Origin: Bacillus vallismortis
GTDB lineage: Bacteria > Bacillota > Bacilli > Bacillales > Bacillaceae
Length of the DNA stretch: 64,000 nt
Assembly: GCF_040784915.1 (NCBI RefSeq)
Contig: NZ_CP160797.1
Span: forward strand, 2,470,137-2,534,136
Reading direction: 5' to 3'
A program made the position numbers and the translations under genes. Under the pieces are notes generated by a model, which did no database searches, had not been told where the DNA came from, and saw only the letters and a program-made list of their open reading frames with translations. Shown here piece by piece: positions 29,341 through 37,661 of this stretch (positions are counted from its first letter, which is position 1; each line of letters starts with the position of its first letter).

Positions 29341-29564
29341 TATTTATATTGATGCCAATCCATTTGGCTTTCATCAAGGAGCTCTTCAAAGCTTTTATTT
29401 TTTTCGATCTCTTTTTTCTTTCTGAGCTGTTCTGCTTTTTCTCTTTCCTGCCTCTTTTCGTCCTCTTCCTTCAACTGACTCTTCATCTCCATAAGCTTTG
29501 CTTTGATGTCGGTTTGAAGGCCGTCTTTTAATTGGTGTTTGTCAGCGGATTTTTGTTTTTTCAT
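29340..29564 (-). CDS. yqkE: YqkE, small charged protein (DUF3886-like)
   Basis: A 74-aa, very charged, probably coiled-coil protein (Lys/Glu-rich middle) that ends in SQMDWHQYK. No function is known. The start at 29564 follows GGGGG by eight bases; the frame is open 26 codons further with no site. Position matches yqkE of 168. Confidence 0.85.
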   Translation of the reverse strand: MKKQKSADKHQLKDGLQTDIKAKLMEMKSQLKEEDEKRQEREKAEQLRKKKEIEKNKSFEELLDESQMDWHQYK

Positions 29565-29729
29565 GTAGACTTCCCCCGTGTTTTGTTTTGAAGCCAGTTT
29601 ATCACGGAGCATACAGACTGAACAAGCGGGCTCTCTTCTCAAAACTTTTTTGATCCGCGCAGCAGTGTTTAGGTATAATGATTTTAAGTGTAAATTTCCT
29701 GTATTTAGTTGAAAGGTGCTGTGACTCTT

Positions 29730-30650
29730 TTGAAGAAAATCCTTTTGGCCATTGGCGCTCTCTTAACCGCTGTTATCGGAATCGGAGTTGTTTTTTCGAA
29801 TATCATTCTATTTATCAAGAAAAAGACAGATGAAGACATTATCAAAAGAGAGACAGACGACGGACATGATGTGTTTGAATCCTTTGAACGAATGGAGAAA
29901 ACTGCTTTTGTGATACCATCGGCTTACGGATATGATATAAAAGGATACCATGTCGCTCCGCATGACACACCAAACACCATTATCATCTGCCACGGGGTGA
30001 CGATGAATATATTGAATTCTCTTAAATATATGCATTTATTTCTCGATTTCGGCTGGAATGTAGTGGTTTATGACCATCGCCGTCACGGTCAAAGCGGCGG
30101 AAAGACGACTGGCTACGGGTTTTATGAAAAGGATGATCTCAGTGAGGTTGTTAATTGGGTCAAAAACAAAACAGGTCATCGCGGATTGATCGGCATTCAC
30201 GGTGAATCAATGGGAGCTGCGACCGCCCTGCTTTACGCTGGTGAACACTGTGATGATGGGGCTGATTTTTATATTGCTGATTGTCCGTTCGCACGTTTTG
30301 ATGAACAGCTTGCCTATCGGCTGAAAGCGGAATACAGGCTCCCGTCTTGGCCGCTGCTCCCCATCGCCGACTTCTTTTTGAAGCTGAGAGGCGGCTATCG
30401 GGCACGCGAAGTATCTCCGCTTGCTGTCATTGATCAAATCCAAAATCCGGTCCTCTTTATTCACAGTAAGGATGATGATTATATTCCGATTTCTTCAACC
30501 GAGCGGCTTTTTGAAAAGAAACCCGGACCGAAGGCACTGTATATTGCCGAGAACGGTGAACACGCCATGTCGTATACCAAAAACCGGGACACGTATCGAA
30601 AAACGGTGCAGACGTTTTTAAACAAAATGAAGGGTTCAACAACATGCTGA
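29730..30650 (+). CDS. yqkD: YqkD, membrane-anchored alpha/beta hydrolase
   Basis: A 306-aa protein with an N-terminal membrane helix (residues 4-24) and a serine hydrolase domain. The nucleophile elbow is GIHGESMGA; HRRHGQS and the late GEHAMS supply the family framework and histidine. The substrate is unknown. The start is taken as TTG 29730, which leaves a slightly long gap to AAAGGTG; GTG at 29721 would be too close. Confidence 0.85.
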   Translation: MKKILLAIGALLTAVIGIGVVFSNIILFIKKKTDEDIIKRETDDGHDVFESFERMEKTAFVIPSAYGYDIKGYHVAPHDTPNTIIICHGVTMNILNSLKYMHLFLDFGWNVVVYDHRRHGQSGGKTTGYGFYEKDDLSEVVNWVKNKTGHRGLIGIHGESMGAATALLYAGEHCDDGADFYIADCPFARFDEQLAYRLKAEYRLPSWPLLPIADFFLKLRGGYRAREVSPLAVIDQIQNPVLFIHSKDDDYIPISSTERLFEKKPGPKALYIAENGEHAMSYTKNRDTYRKTVQTFLNKMKGSTTC

Positions 30651-30690
30651 AATCTTAGGCCTTGCCTCGTTTTTTTCTTTTCCATAATAA

Positions 30691-30722
30691 AAAGCGAAAG
30701 GCCACTTCGGCTCTTTCGCTTT
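30691..30722. terminator. Bidirectional terminator between yqkD and yqkC
   Basis: AAAGCGAAAG and CTTTCGCTTT form a ten-pair stem with A and T runs on both sides, between convergent genes. Confidence 0.85.
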
Positions 30723-30728
30723 TCCATT

Positions 30729-30968
30729 TCATAAAACGTCGGTAATGCCATCCATATTTTCTCTGATCCATTCAATCGCAAGATCTATTGTTGTGAACTC
30801 TTGTGTTTCGAATGTCATTTCATCCTGCAATAGCCAAACATCTTTCTTGATAGACTCTGCTCCTCCAATTGACCAATGGAGCAAGGTATAGGGATGGTTT
30901 TGGTTTAGGAAGGATACCCACGTTTTATTCTGTGCTGTGTTCTTCATTGACTTCAGCTTTTGTTCCAC
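30729..30968 (-). CDS. yqkC: YqkC, small protein of unknown function
   Basis: A 79-aa soluble protein with no recognised domain ([19 protein letters not shown] in the middle). It is the last gene of the yqjY-yqjZ-yqkA-yqkB-yqkC run, 14 nt after yqkB. Function unknown. Confidence 0.83.
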   Translation of the reverse strand: MEQKLKSMKNTAQNKTWVSFLNQNHPYTLLHWSIGGAESIKKDVWLLQDEMTFETQEFTTIDLAIEWIRENMDGITDVL

Positions 30969-30982
30969 GTTTTCGTGTCTCC

Positions 30983-31306
30983 CTACTTTACTAATATGCT
31001 CATTCTGGGGCTGAGCATTTCAGCCGGACTTTTCAGCGCCAGTGTTTTAGCTTTTTCATTGTAATCGATCGTCATTTGATCGTCAAAAAACACTTTTTGC
31101 GACGATTGGATATAAAGCGGGATGCCGTTCGTTTCCAGCTGCTCGCACTGTCCCGTTAATTCTTCTGCCAGCCAGATTGTCGGTACACCGCTTACCGCGC
31201 AGCCGCATCCTTCTGCATCGTAACGAAGCTGGGCTTTTTTCCTTGGGTTGGCGTCAAACGCCTGCTGCAGTGCTTGTTTTGCTGCATCTGTCACGTGTAT
31301 GTTCAT
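30983..31306 (-). CDS. yqkB: YqkB, HesB/IscA-like family protein
   Basis: A 107-aa protein of the HesB/IscA-like fold with CGC in the middle ([12 protein letters not shown]). It lacks the C-terminal Cys-x-Cys of true IscA scaffolds, so an iron-sulfur role is doubtful. The start codon overlaps the yqkA stop by four bases. Confidence 0.88.
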   Translation of the reverse strand: MNIHVTDAAKQALQQAFDANPRKKAQLRYDAEGCGCAVSGVPTIWLAEELTGQCEQLETNGIPLYIQSSQKVFFDDQMTIDYNEKAKTLALKSPAEMLSPRMSILVK

Positions 31307-32334
31307 AAGGTGAGTCCCCCGTTTCCATCATTTTCGCTATTGTAGCATACAACGTTTCTATCCGCATTGTTTCCGCCTTCCTTCCACCGCTTCGCATTTT
31401 CTTCTGCAGCCTTAATCCAATCATCTTTCCCTTGTATGTACTGATTGATACTATCCGGATGTTGGGCCGCCAGTCGTTTTTTGAGATTGGCGTATTCGTT
31501 CGCTATTGCTGGATGAGCTCTGAGATAATCTCTCAATAGCAGATGCCTTTCAATAGCAGGGTTTCCCTTTTCGTACATATGGAGATGATGAGTGCGTTTA
31601 TTACCGCCCTTTTGGAAGTAACGCCTGCCCGCTGCGCCATTTTCTCCTTTCGGTGTGTAGCCGATTGCCTTCATTTGTGTATCATATTGGCTCACAGCTT
31701 CAATTCTTCTTACTTCAATCAGAATATCAATGATTGGCTTTGCCGCCATGTTCGGGATCGATGTGCTTCCGATATGATGAACAGCGATGATCTCCGGTCC
31801 GAACACAAGCTTCAGCCGTTCTTTTTCTTCACTGAAAAGTTCCGCCCATTTTTCATTGTAGGGAACGACTTCAACTTTTCTTTTCGGATACAAATAAAAG
31901 ACAGACAGCAAAAGACCCTCCGCCGCTTCGACAGTTTCTGCCTTTTGAAATCCCGCCTGTGTATAGAGCGACATGGCCGGTGTATTTTTCTCAGCTGTGA
32001 CTACTTCGATTTTCTCAGCGTCTTTGTTTTGATCGATGACAAATTGCAGAAGTGCCCGTCCAATCCCTTTTCTGAAACCGCCGGGATGCACGACAAGCCT
32101 GCAAATGGTGAGATGATGCATGTTTTTCTCATATGAAATGACACCTATCAGTTTGCCGTCTTTCCGATATCCCGCAAACTGTTCATGGGATGCTTGAATA
32201 TCCTTCGTCTTCTCTTGTAAGGCGGGGATACCGTCAAAACCGATAAGCTCCGCTTCTTTTATGTAGGCGGGCTGCTGTACGGCAATAATCTCACGCGCTG
32301 TGTTGTCTTTCTTATGTTGAAGAGATTCAATCAT
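31303..32334 (-). CDS. yqkA: YqkA, GNAT acetyltransferase fused to GrpB (UPF0157) domain
   Basis: A 343-aa two-domain protein. Residues 1-155 form a GNAT domain with the acetyl-CoA loop HPGGFRKGIGRALLQF. Residues 165-343 form a GrpB/UPF0157 nucleotidyltransferase-like domain (YNEKWAELFSEEK, AVHHIGSTSIPNMAAKPIID). The start at 32334 follows AGGAG by seven bases and overlaps the yqjZ stop by four; 23 upstream in-frame codons are unsupported. Substrates unknown. Confidence 0.9.
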   Translation of the reverse strand: MIESLQHKKDNTAREIIAVQQPAYIKEAELIGFDGIPALQEKTKDIQASHEQFAGYRKDGKLIGVISYEKNMHHLTICRLVVHPGGFRKGIGRALLQFVIDQNKDAEKIEVVTAEKNTPAMSLYTQAGFQKAETVEAAEGLLLSVFYLYPKRKVEVVPYNEKWAELFSEEKERLKLVFGPEIIAVHHIGSTSIPNMAAKPIIDILIEVRRIEAVSQYDTQMKAIGYTPKGENGAAGRRYFQKGGNKRTHHLHMYEKGNPAIERHLLLRDYLRAHPAIANEYANLKKRLAAQHPDSINQYIQGKDDWIKAAEENAKRWKEGGNNADRNVVCYNSENDGNGGLTL

Positions 32335-32672
32335 TTCTGTTCTCCTGAAAATAGCAGCTGTCTCTCGACCTTTGCAACGCGGACTGCATACGACGCGTAC
32401 CAAACGCTCTTTCCTTTTTCTTTTGCCGCTTGATGTTCGGTGTGATGCTTCCAGCGATTAATGGCGTCCATACTGTCCCAATAGGACACCGTTATGCCCC
32501 TTCCATTCGCTTCACGAACGCTTTCGACGCCTAAAAATCCGGGCTGATCCGCCGCCAGCGATACCATCCGCTCTGCTGTTTCTCCATATCCTGTGTCACT
32601 TTCGCTTTTGACAGATGAAAAAATAACTGCATAGTAAGGAGGTTCAGGTGTTTTTGATAAAAAATCCATCAT
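32331..32672 (-). CDS. yqjZ: YqjZ, antibiotic-biosynthesis-monooxygenase-fold (ABM) protein
   Basis: A 113-aa protein with the ABM dimeric alpha-beta barrel pattern (YYAVIFSSVKS, PGFLGVESVRE, GITVSYWDSMDAINRWKHHTEH). Family members are small heme-related or cofactor-poor monooxygenases, or unknown. Overlaps yqkA by four bases and lies nine bases after yqjY. Confidence 0.88.
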   Translation of the reverse strand: MMDFLSKTPEPPYYAVIFSSVKSESDTGYGETAERMVSLAADQPGFLGVESVREANGRGITVSYWDSMDAINRWKHHTEHQAAKEKGKSVWYASYAVRVAKVERQLLFSGEQK

Positions 32673-32681
32673 ATTTCCCCC

Positions 32682-33152
32682 TCATATGTTTTTGACAAAC
32701 AGGACCTTGTCTTGGCCCGGGCCATCGTAGTTTGCAAACACTGAGATGCCATTTAGCGTTTTGGTTCCTTTTTCAATGTCAAAGCCCAATTTTGTGTGAT
32801 ACGCGATTGATACCTTATTCACCGGTGAAGTGACGCACTTGACCCGGGTGCATCCTCTTTGTTTTACCATTTCAATAAAGACATCGTATAATTGTTTTCC
32901 AATTTGCATTTTTCTGAAATCAGGGTGCACACCGGAAAAATGGATGTATGCCGTTTCAGGATCCGATTGCGATTGAAACCCGATTAAAAACCCTGTCATG
33001 CTGTTATGTTCAGATGCAATAAAGCTTGTGTCCTGAAAATGCTCAAAAAATAGCCTCGGCAATTTTTCTTTCAGCGGTCGGCCGCCCCACCATTCATTCA
33101 TTACAGACGTTACCATTTCATAATCTGAAGACGTGATTGTTCGAATATCCAT
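32682..33152 (-). CDS. yqjY: YqjY, GNAT acetyltransferase
   Basis: A 156-aa single-domain GNAT protein. The acetyl-CoA-binding region is [19 protein letters not shown]. It opens the five-gene run with yqjZ, yqkA, yqkB and yqkC. The acceptor is unknown. Upstream, 33153-33344 holds no gene; TTTCTCCC and GGGAGAAA form a hairpin near 33316-33342 that may end yqjX. Confidence 0.9.
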   Translation of the reverse strand: MDIRTITSSDYEMVTSVMNEWWGGRPLKEKLPRLFFEHFQDTSFIASEHNSMTGFLIGFQSQSDPETAYIHFSGVHPDFRKMQIGKQLYDVFIEMVKQRGCTRVKCVTSPVNKVSIAYHTKLGFDIEKGTKTLNGISVFANYDGPGQDKVLFVKNI

Positions 33153-33344
33153 TTACGATTTAATCTCCCTCCGTCTGGCAAAACGAATGTCAGCTCTTTT
33201 TTTTTCTACAATACAAAAATTATATTTTGCCTGACTGGAATTGTAAATGCCTTCTTTTCGGTATCATACGTTTCGGAGACTGCGGAGGGAACAATGTTTG
33301 ATCATTTTACACATATTTCTCCCACAGTGCAGGAGGGAGAAACT

Positions 33345-33683
33345 TTACAGCACAATATCAAGCACCTGATCAAGTTTCAGCTTATAAAGCTGATCCTCGT
33401 CTCCTTTTACCCATACTGTTTTTTCAAACTCTTCATACCGGCAGATTTTCCCGGTGCAGCGGACAATTTCACCGTCCTGAAAGCAGCTGACAGTAATATC
33501 CTGAGCAAACTCCATCGCGGCGCAAAGCGTTTGATTCATTTCCTCCAGCTTATCGGGATCAAGGATCGGCTTTTGCAGCTTCTGTTTATGACGCTTTCTC
33601 TCAAGCAGGCTTTGTTTATGTTCCGGCAGAAACATCCTGCTCCCTTCCCACAGCAGGTTGCCTCTTTTTAAATGGTCGTTCAT
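33345..33683 (-). CDS. yqjX: YqjX, YolD-like protein
   Basis: A 112-aa protein of the YolD-like family, found next to UmuC-type polymerases in Bacillus. The family has a small beta-barrel (CTGKICRYEEFEKTVWVKGDED). It overlaps the end of polYB by four bases, so both are expressed together after DNA damage. Confidence 0.92.
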   Translation of the reverse strand: MNDHLKRGNLLWEGSRMFLPEHKQSLLERKRHKQKLQKPILDPDKLEEMNQTLCAAMEFAQDITVSCFQDGEIVRCTGKICRYEEFEKTVWVKGDEDQLYKLKLDQVLDIVL

Positions 33684-34918
33684 TTATAGTGCCCTCCTAT
33701 TTTAGCCGCACGTTCAAATGCCTGGCCTGCCGCTGTCAGTGACGCCGCCCTGACGATGGCTGTGTCGCCGAACCGGTTTTTAATGCCGTCCATCACATAG
33801 CCAAGGCTCATTTTCTTTGCATCATCCTGAAATAAATTGAGCTGCCATATGTCATCAGATGAGAGTTGAGACAGATTGACCCCCAGGCGGCGGACAGGCT
33901 TCCCGTCCCAAAACGTAAGAAACAGCCGGCACACAGCCTCATATACATCCTGCGTGGAATTAGTAGGCTCCGCCAACTTCACTTGCCGGTTGAAGCCTGT
34001 CGGCCAATCAAAATCAGCCCCCCGGCAGCTTACTGACACCGTCTGTCCCATTGCCCCGGCGTTTCGGCTTCGCCTGCACACTTCTTCACTCAGCTCCAAC
34101 AGCACGACTTTAATTTCTTTGTCAAAGTGTTCGTAGTCTCTCGGGAGCGTCATTCCATGGCCGATGGCCTTTTGCCCGTCCAGAGATGAAGTTGAAACAG
34201 GGGAATAGTCGATCCCGTTCGCCGTCATCCACAGCACGTGGCCGTTAATGCCCCATTTCTTTTTTAAAAGATCGAGCGGAAAAGCCGCGAGCCCGCCGAT
34301 CGTGCTGATGCCCATTCGGTTTAAATGATGCCTCATGCGCCTCCCTACACCAAACATGCTGCCCACCGGGAGCGGCCACATTTCGATTTTCATACTTTCT
34401 TTCGTTAAGGTAAAAATACCGTTCTTATTCTTTTTGGCAAAATTGTCGCATGCGATTTTAGCCAGCGCTTTATTAGGGCCGATTCCGACACGCGCATAAA
34501 CGCCGATCTCCCGCATAATTCTGCCCTGAATGCTTTTTGCGATCTCATCCGGCGTCCCAAACAGCTTCTGGCTGCCTGTAATGTCCATGAACTGTTCATC
34601 GATGGAATACGGCTCTACAAGATCTGTATATTCCTCTAAAATGGCCGTGATTTGCAGTGATACATCAATATACCGCTGCATACGAGGCCGGAGCACAACG
34701 GCTTCAGGGCACTTTTCCTGCGCCTCCCACAGCCGGGAAGCATTTGCGACCCCCTTTTGTTTCGCCAGCGGGCAGGCAGCCAATACGACTCCTCCCCTTC
34801 TTTCAGGGTCACCCGACACAATGACGGGCCTATTTTTCAAATGTGGATTTTCCGCTTTCTCTACAGATGCATAAAACGATTGCATGTCAACGAGAAAAAT
34901 CACTTTTTCTTTCATCAT
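33680..34918 (-). CDS. polYB: Y-family DNA polymerase PolYB (YqjW, UmuC-like)
   Basis: A 412-aa translesion polymerase. The Y-family metal motifs are present (VDMQSFYASVE and YSIDEQFMD), followed by helix-hairpin-helix and little-finger domains. QLNLF near the C-terminus is a beta-clamp-binding peptide. The start is one of two adjacent ATGs (34918 or 34915) after AGAGG. SOS boxes upstream imply LexA control. Confidence 0.95.
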   Translation of the reverse strand: MMKEKVIFLVDMQSFYASVEKAENPHLKNRPVIVSGDPERRGGVVLAACPLAKQKGVANASRLWEAQEKCPEAVVLRPRMQRYIDVSLQITAILEEYTDLVEPYSIDEQFMDITGSQKLFGTPDEIAKSIQGRIMREIGVYARVGIGPNKALAKIACDNFAKKNKNGIFTLTKESMKIEMWPLPVGSMFGVGRRMRHHLNRMGISTIGGLAAFPLDLLKKKWGINGHVLWMTANGIDYSPVSTSSLDGQKAIGHGMTLPRDYEHFDKEIKVVLLELSEEVCRRSRNAGAMGQTVSVSCRGADFDWPTGFNRQVKLAEPTNSTQDVYEAVCRLFLTFWDGKPVRRLGVNLSQLSSDDIWQLNLFQDDAKKMSLGYVMDGIKNRFGDTAIVRAASLTAAGQAFERAAKIGGHYK

Positions 34919-34932
34919 ACACACCTCTAAAA

Positions 34933-34976
34933 GGAACTTATGTTCGCTTTTTCTATTATATGCGAAAATATGTTCG
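34933..34976. promoter_or_regulatory. Two LexA (SOS) boxes between polYB and yqzH, with the polYB -10
   Basis: Box 1 at 34933-34946 reads CGAACATAAGTTCC on the minus strand. Box 2 at 34963-34976 reads CGAAAATATGTTCG on the plus strand, one base from the CGAAC-N4-GTTCG core. Between them lies TATAAT for polYB (34955-34960). LexA bound here could cover promoters of both divergent genes. Confidence 0.82.
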
Positions 34977-35085
34977 ATTTATACTGGTAAATGATTCTTG
35001 CCTGACAGAAAATATGATCCAAGGGTTTGAGAGAAGAAAAACATTTAGTAGAATAAAAGCGAGGCATAAAGATAGGAGAGTCATA

Positions 35086-35292
35086 ATGGAGAAATTTGTA
35101 GAGAAAATGCTGGGACAGGCGCTGCGTCAATACGGCCGAAATGTTGCCATAGATCCGTTAAGCCCGTATGAAAAACAAAGCCTGAAAGCAGCCTTGGAAG
35201 AGAGACGGAATGAAGAACCCGATGAAGATTTGCATGCGCATATAGAAGATATCATTTATGACTATGTCACCAACCAAGGACTGTTCTCTTAA
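35086..35292 (+). CDS. yqzH: YqzH, small SOS-linked protein
   Basis: A 68-aa acidic, helical protein (MEKFVEKMLGQALRQYGRNV...VTNQGLFS) after AGGAGAG. It is divergent from polYB across the two LexA boxes, and I recall yqzH being listed with yqjWX as SOS-induced. Function unknown. A short hairpin (AGCCGC/GCGGCT at 35351-35366) followed by TTCCTTTG may end it. Confidence 0.88.
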   Translation: MEKFVEKMLGQALRQYGRNVAIDPLSPYEKQSLKAALEERRNEEPDEDLHAHIEDIIYDYVTNQGLFS

Positions 35293-35355
35293 ACATTGGC
35301 CAAAAGAAACAGAGACGCACAGCGCCCCGAATCGGACTGTGAGTTCTTTCAGCCG

Positions 35356-35715
35356 CTAATGCGGCTTTCCTTTGTAAATACCGCCATGAAAACAAACAAA
35401 AGTCTTTGTCATTATGCAGAAAGGCTTGTAAAAAAGCAAAGCCTGAGTCATACCCAGTGCCGCCTGTTCTGCCGGTCCATGCAGCGCTCCGTCAGCTTGA
35501 ATCAGCGGATGATCGCCTTTTATATTCAAACAGACACCATCTGCTTCCACGGTCTGCCGAATCGCTTTGAAACGCCCGGCATTCCAGCATCAATCACATC
35601 AAATAATATGCTTTCACCACCATAAAAACATCGGATATATTATCATTTTACTCCCGAACGCCTCAACCTCAATTTCAACGATGTAACCTCCGCCAGCGAC
35701 GTGCATCATCCTCAG
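35356..35715 (-). pseudogene. Decayed coding remnant of unknown identity
   Basis: The 540-bp gap between yqzH and yqjV carries protein-like stretches on the minus strand in different frames: MMHVAGGGYIVEIEVEAFG (about 35655-35712), then GGESILFDVIDAGMPG (about 35575-35625), then QTVEADGVCLNIKGDH and LHGPAEQAALGMTQALL (about 35430-35560). No single frame is open across them. This looks like a gene broken by indels. I do not recognise the family. The yqjV promoter follows. Confidence 0.4.
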
Positions 35716-35832
35716 GTAAGATATGTTTCACATTCATATCAACAATAAAATATTTTGAATTTCCCATTGGATAAGGAAATTTTTTTCATATATGATAGAA
35801 AAAAATCCTACATACAGGAGAGAATACGATTC

Positions 35833-37065
35833 ATGAAGAAATGGAAAGATATCCACCCCATCAGCTGGACAATTATAATCGGAACTATTTTCGGCAGGAT
35901 GGCAACATCAATGAGCATTCCTTTTTTAGCGATTTATTTAACAGCCGTCCAAGGCACATCAGCTTCCTATGCAGGGCTGGTTATCGCTGCAAGTTCATCA
36001 GTCGGCATCCTCGCAAGCTTTTACGGCGGATATATCTCGGACAAATTCGGCAGAAAAAACATGATGCTAGTGTCCATTTTCGGCTGGATGCTGGTATTTG
36101 CAGGATTTGCGGCGGCATCTCATCTCTGGGTGTTTTTTGTGGTAAACGCATTAAACGGCCTTTGCAAATCACTATTTGAACCTGCTTCAAAGGCTTTGCT
36201 ATCTGATATGACAGAAGAAAAAACGAGACTGCTTGTTTTTAATTTACGCTATGCAGCTATAAATATCGGCGTTGTCTTCGGACCGATACTAGGCCTGTAT
36301 TTCGGCTCATCGCAATCGACCGCACCCTTTTTGGCGCCCGCAGTCATTTACGGACTATACGGACTCGTGCTTGTTATCCAATTTAAAAAGCATCCATCCT
36401 TATCAGGATCAGGCCAATCCCGAAATATGAGCGTGCGGGAAGCATTTATGGTGACGCAAAAGGATCTTCTTTTTACAATTGCTCTGGTCGGCATTACGCT
36501 ATGCACCTTCGGCTACTCACAATTCAGTTCCACATTTCCGCAGTATATGGCGCAGAACCCCTTGTTTGGCAATGGAACGAAACTGTACGGGCTGATGCTG
36601 ACATTAAACGCAATCGTTGTGCTGGCAACGCAATTTCCCATCGTCCATTTTGCAAAACGTTTTTCGCCGCTTTGCTCCTTGATGCTCGGTAATGTGATGG
36701 TGAGTATCAGCATGGCTATTTTCACCGTATCACACGGTGTTTCATCCCTTGTGCTGATTGTGGTCACATTTACAATCGGCGAAGTGCTTTTATTCTCTAT
36801 GATGGATTTGTTTGTAGACCAAATTGCAAAACCCGGGTTAAAAGGCACTTATTTCGGGGCCATCGGTTTTTCACAGCTCGGAAACGTCATCGGCCCTTGG
36901 ATCGGGGGTATATGTATAGACCTATTTGGCGCTGGCCGGCCGATTTTTATTTTTTCTGTTCTGAGCGGGATCACCCTGCTCGGCCTGCCATTTTTGGCGT
37001 TCGCCTATCGGCAGATGAAAACGGGAATGACAAAACACCGGCCAGGGCTGGAAAAGCCGCTTTAA
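35833..37065 (+). CDS. yqjV: YqjV, major facilitator superfamily transporter
   Basis: A 410-aa MFS protein with 12 predicted helices. The loop 2-3 motif is clear (YISDKFGRKNMM). It probably exports drugs or small solutes; the substrate is unknown. The start at 35833 follows AGGAGAG by ten bases; 26 upstream in-frame codons are unsupported. A promoter TTGGAT, 18 bp, TATGAT lies at 35767-35796. Confidence 0.9.
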   Translation: MKKWKDIHPISWTIIIGTIFGRMATSMSIPFLAIYLTAVQGTSASYAGLVIAASSSVGILASFYGGYISDKFGRKNMMLVSIFGWMLVFAGFAAASHLWVFFVVNALNGLCKSLFEPASKALLSDMTEEKTRLLVFNLRYAAINIGVVFGPILGLYFGSSQSTAPFLAPAVIYGLYGLVLVIQFKKHPSLSGSGQSRNMSVREAFMVTQKDLLFTIALVGITLCTFGYSQFSSTFPQYMAQNPLFGNGTKLYGLMLTLNAIVVLATQFPIVHFAKRFSPLCSLMLGNVMVSISMAIFTVSHGVSSLVLIVVTFTIGEVLLFSMMDLFVDQIAKPGLKGTYFGAIGFSQLGNVIGPWIGGICIDLFGAGRPIFIFSVLSGITLLGLPFLAFAYRQMKTGMTKHRPGLEKPL

Positions 37066-37074
37066 ATTAAAAAA

Positions 37075-37097
37075 CGGGAGAGAACCAATCTCTCCCG
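37075..37097 (+). terminator. Hairpin after yqjV
   Basis: CGGGAGAGA and TCTCTCCCG form a perfect nine-pair stem ten bases past the yqjV stop. No T run follows, so it may be a weak terminator or mRNA-stabilising stem. Confidence 0.5.
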
Positions 37098-37110
37098 CAA
37101 CAATGGGGTG

Positions 37111-37274
37111 ATGAACACGAATATAGGCAATGGGATGTTTCAGCTTTAAGTATTTATTATGTTGCCGCTGTCATCTTTGCAGCTGTTACAGGCTTCAAGT
37201 ACGCGAAGAACCGAAAAGCGCAGCTGGATCGCATTGAGGAAAAGCTTAACAGCCTGTCCGAAGACCATGATTAA
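37111..37274 (+). pseudogene. yqjU: Probable frameshifted yqjU (small membrane protein)
   Basis: A good C-terminal frame reads SIYYVAAVIFAAVTGFKYAK and ends LSEDHD before TAA at 37272. It has one membrane helix and a charged tail, but no start codon. An ATG at 37111 in another frame gives MNTNIGNGMFQL, then stops at 37147-37149. One extra base near 37148 would join the two into a ~54-aa protein. This is yqjU's place in 168. A frameshift or an odd start are both possible. Confidence 0.5.
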
Positions 37275-37657
37275 CCGCTTGGGGCAACGAGCTCTACCTT
37301 CATCCGGTCCGGATCCTCGCAATAAACGGCATAATGCCCGTCTCCTCCGGCAAAAGGATGGCGGTCCCGATACAACACACGATAGCCTTTTCTCATCAGT
37401 TTTTCGGTCATCTGGTCAACTTGAAGCTTGGATTCAGCATGAAAGGCGAGATGGTTCAGCCCGATACGGCATCTGTGGTATGCCGGCTCGAGAAATGGCT
37501 CTTTCGCCTGCACAATCACAAGATAAAAATGATCTTTCTTCCAGCTAATGCCTGAGCCCCATTTTTGATACTCTCTATAGCCAAGTTCTGTTAAGAACCA
37601 TCCCCAAAACCGCCGAGACGCTTCCAAATCGGAGACATACAGTTCAATATGGTGCAC
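37271..37657 (-). CDS. yqjT: YqjT, glyoxalase/bleomycin-resistance (VOC) family protein
   Basis: A 128-aa VOC-fold protein with metal-ligand positions MHHIELYVSD at the start, NHLAFHAES in the middle and a final glutamate near MKVELVAP. The substrate is unknown. It lies four bases after coaA in the minus-strand direction, so they are probably cotranscribed. Confidence 0.9.
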   Translation of the reverse strand: MHHIELYVSDLEASRRFWGWFLTELGYREYQKWGSGISWKKDHFYLVIVQAKEPFLEPAYHRCRIGLNHLAFHAESKLQVDQMTEKLMRKGYRVLYRDRHPFAGGDGHYAVYCEDPDRMKVELVAPSG

Positions 37658-37661
37658 GATA

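Noticed and set aside
31543..32136. 197-aa open frame antisense to yqkA
   Set aside because: The opposite strand encodes a clear GNAT-GrpB protein; this frame shows no motif and odd composition.
35296..35625. 109-aa plus-strand frame after yqzH
   Set aside because: No ribosome binding site or family features; the protein-like signal in this stretch lies on the minus strand.
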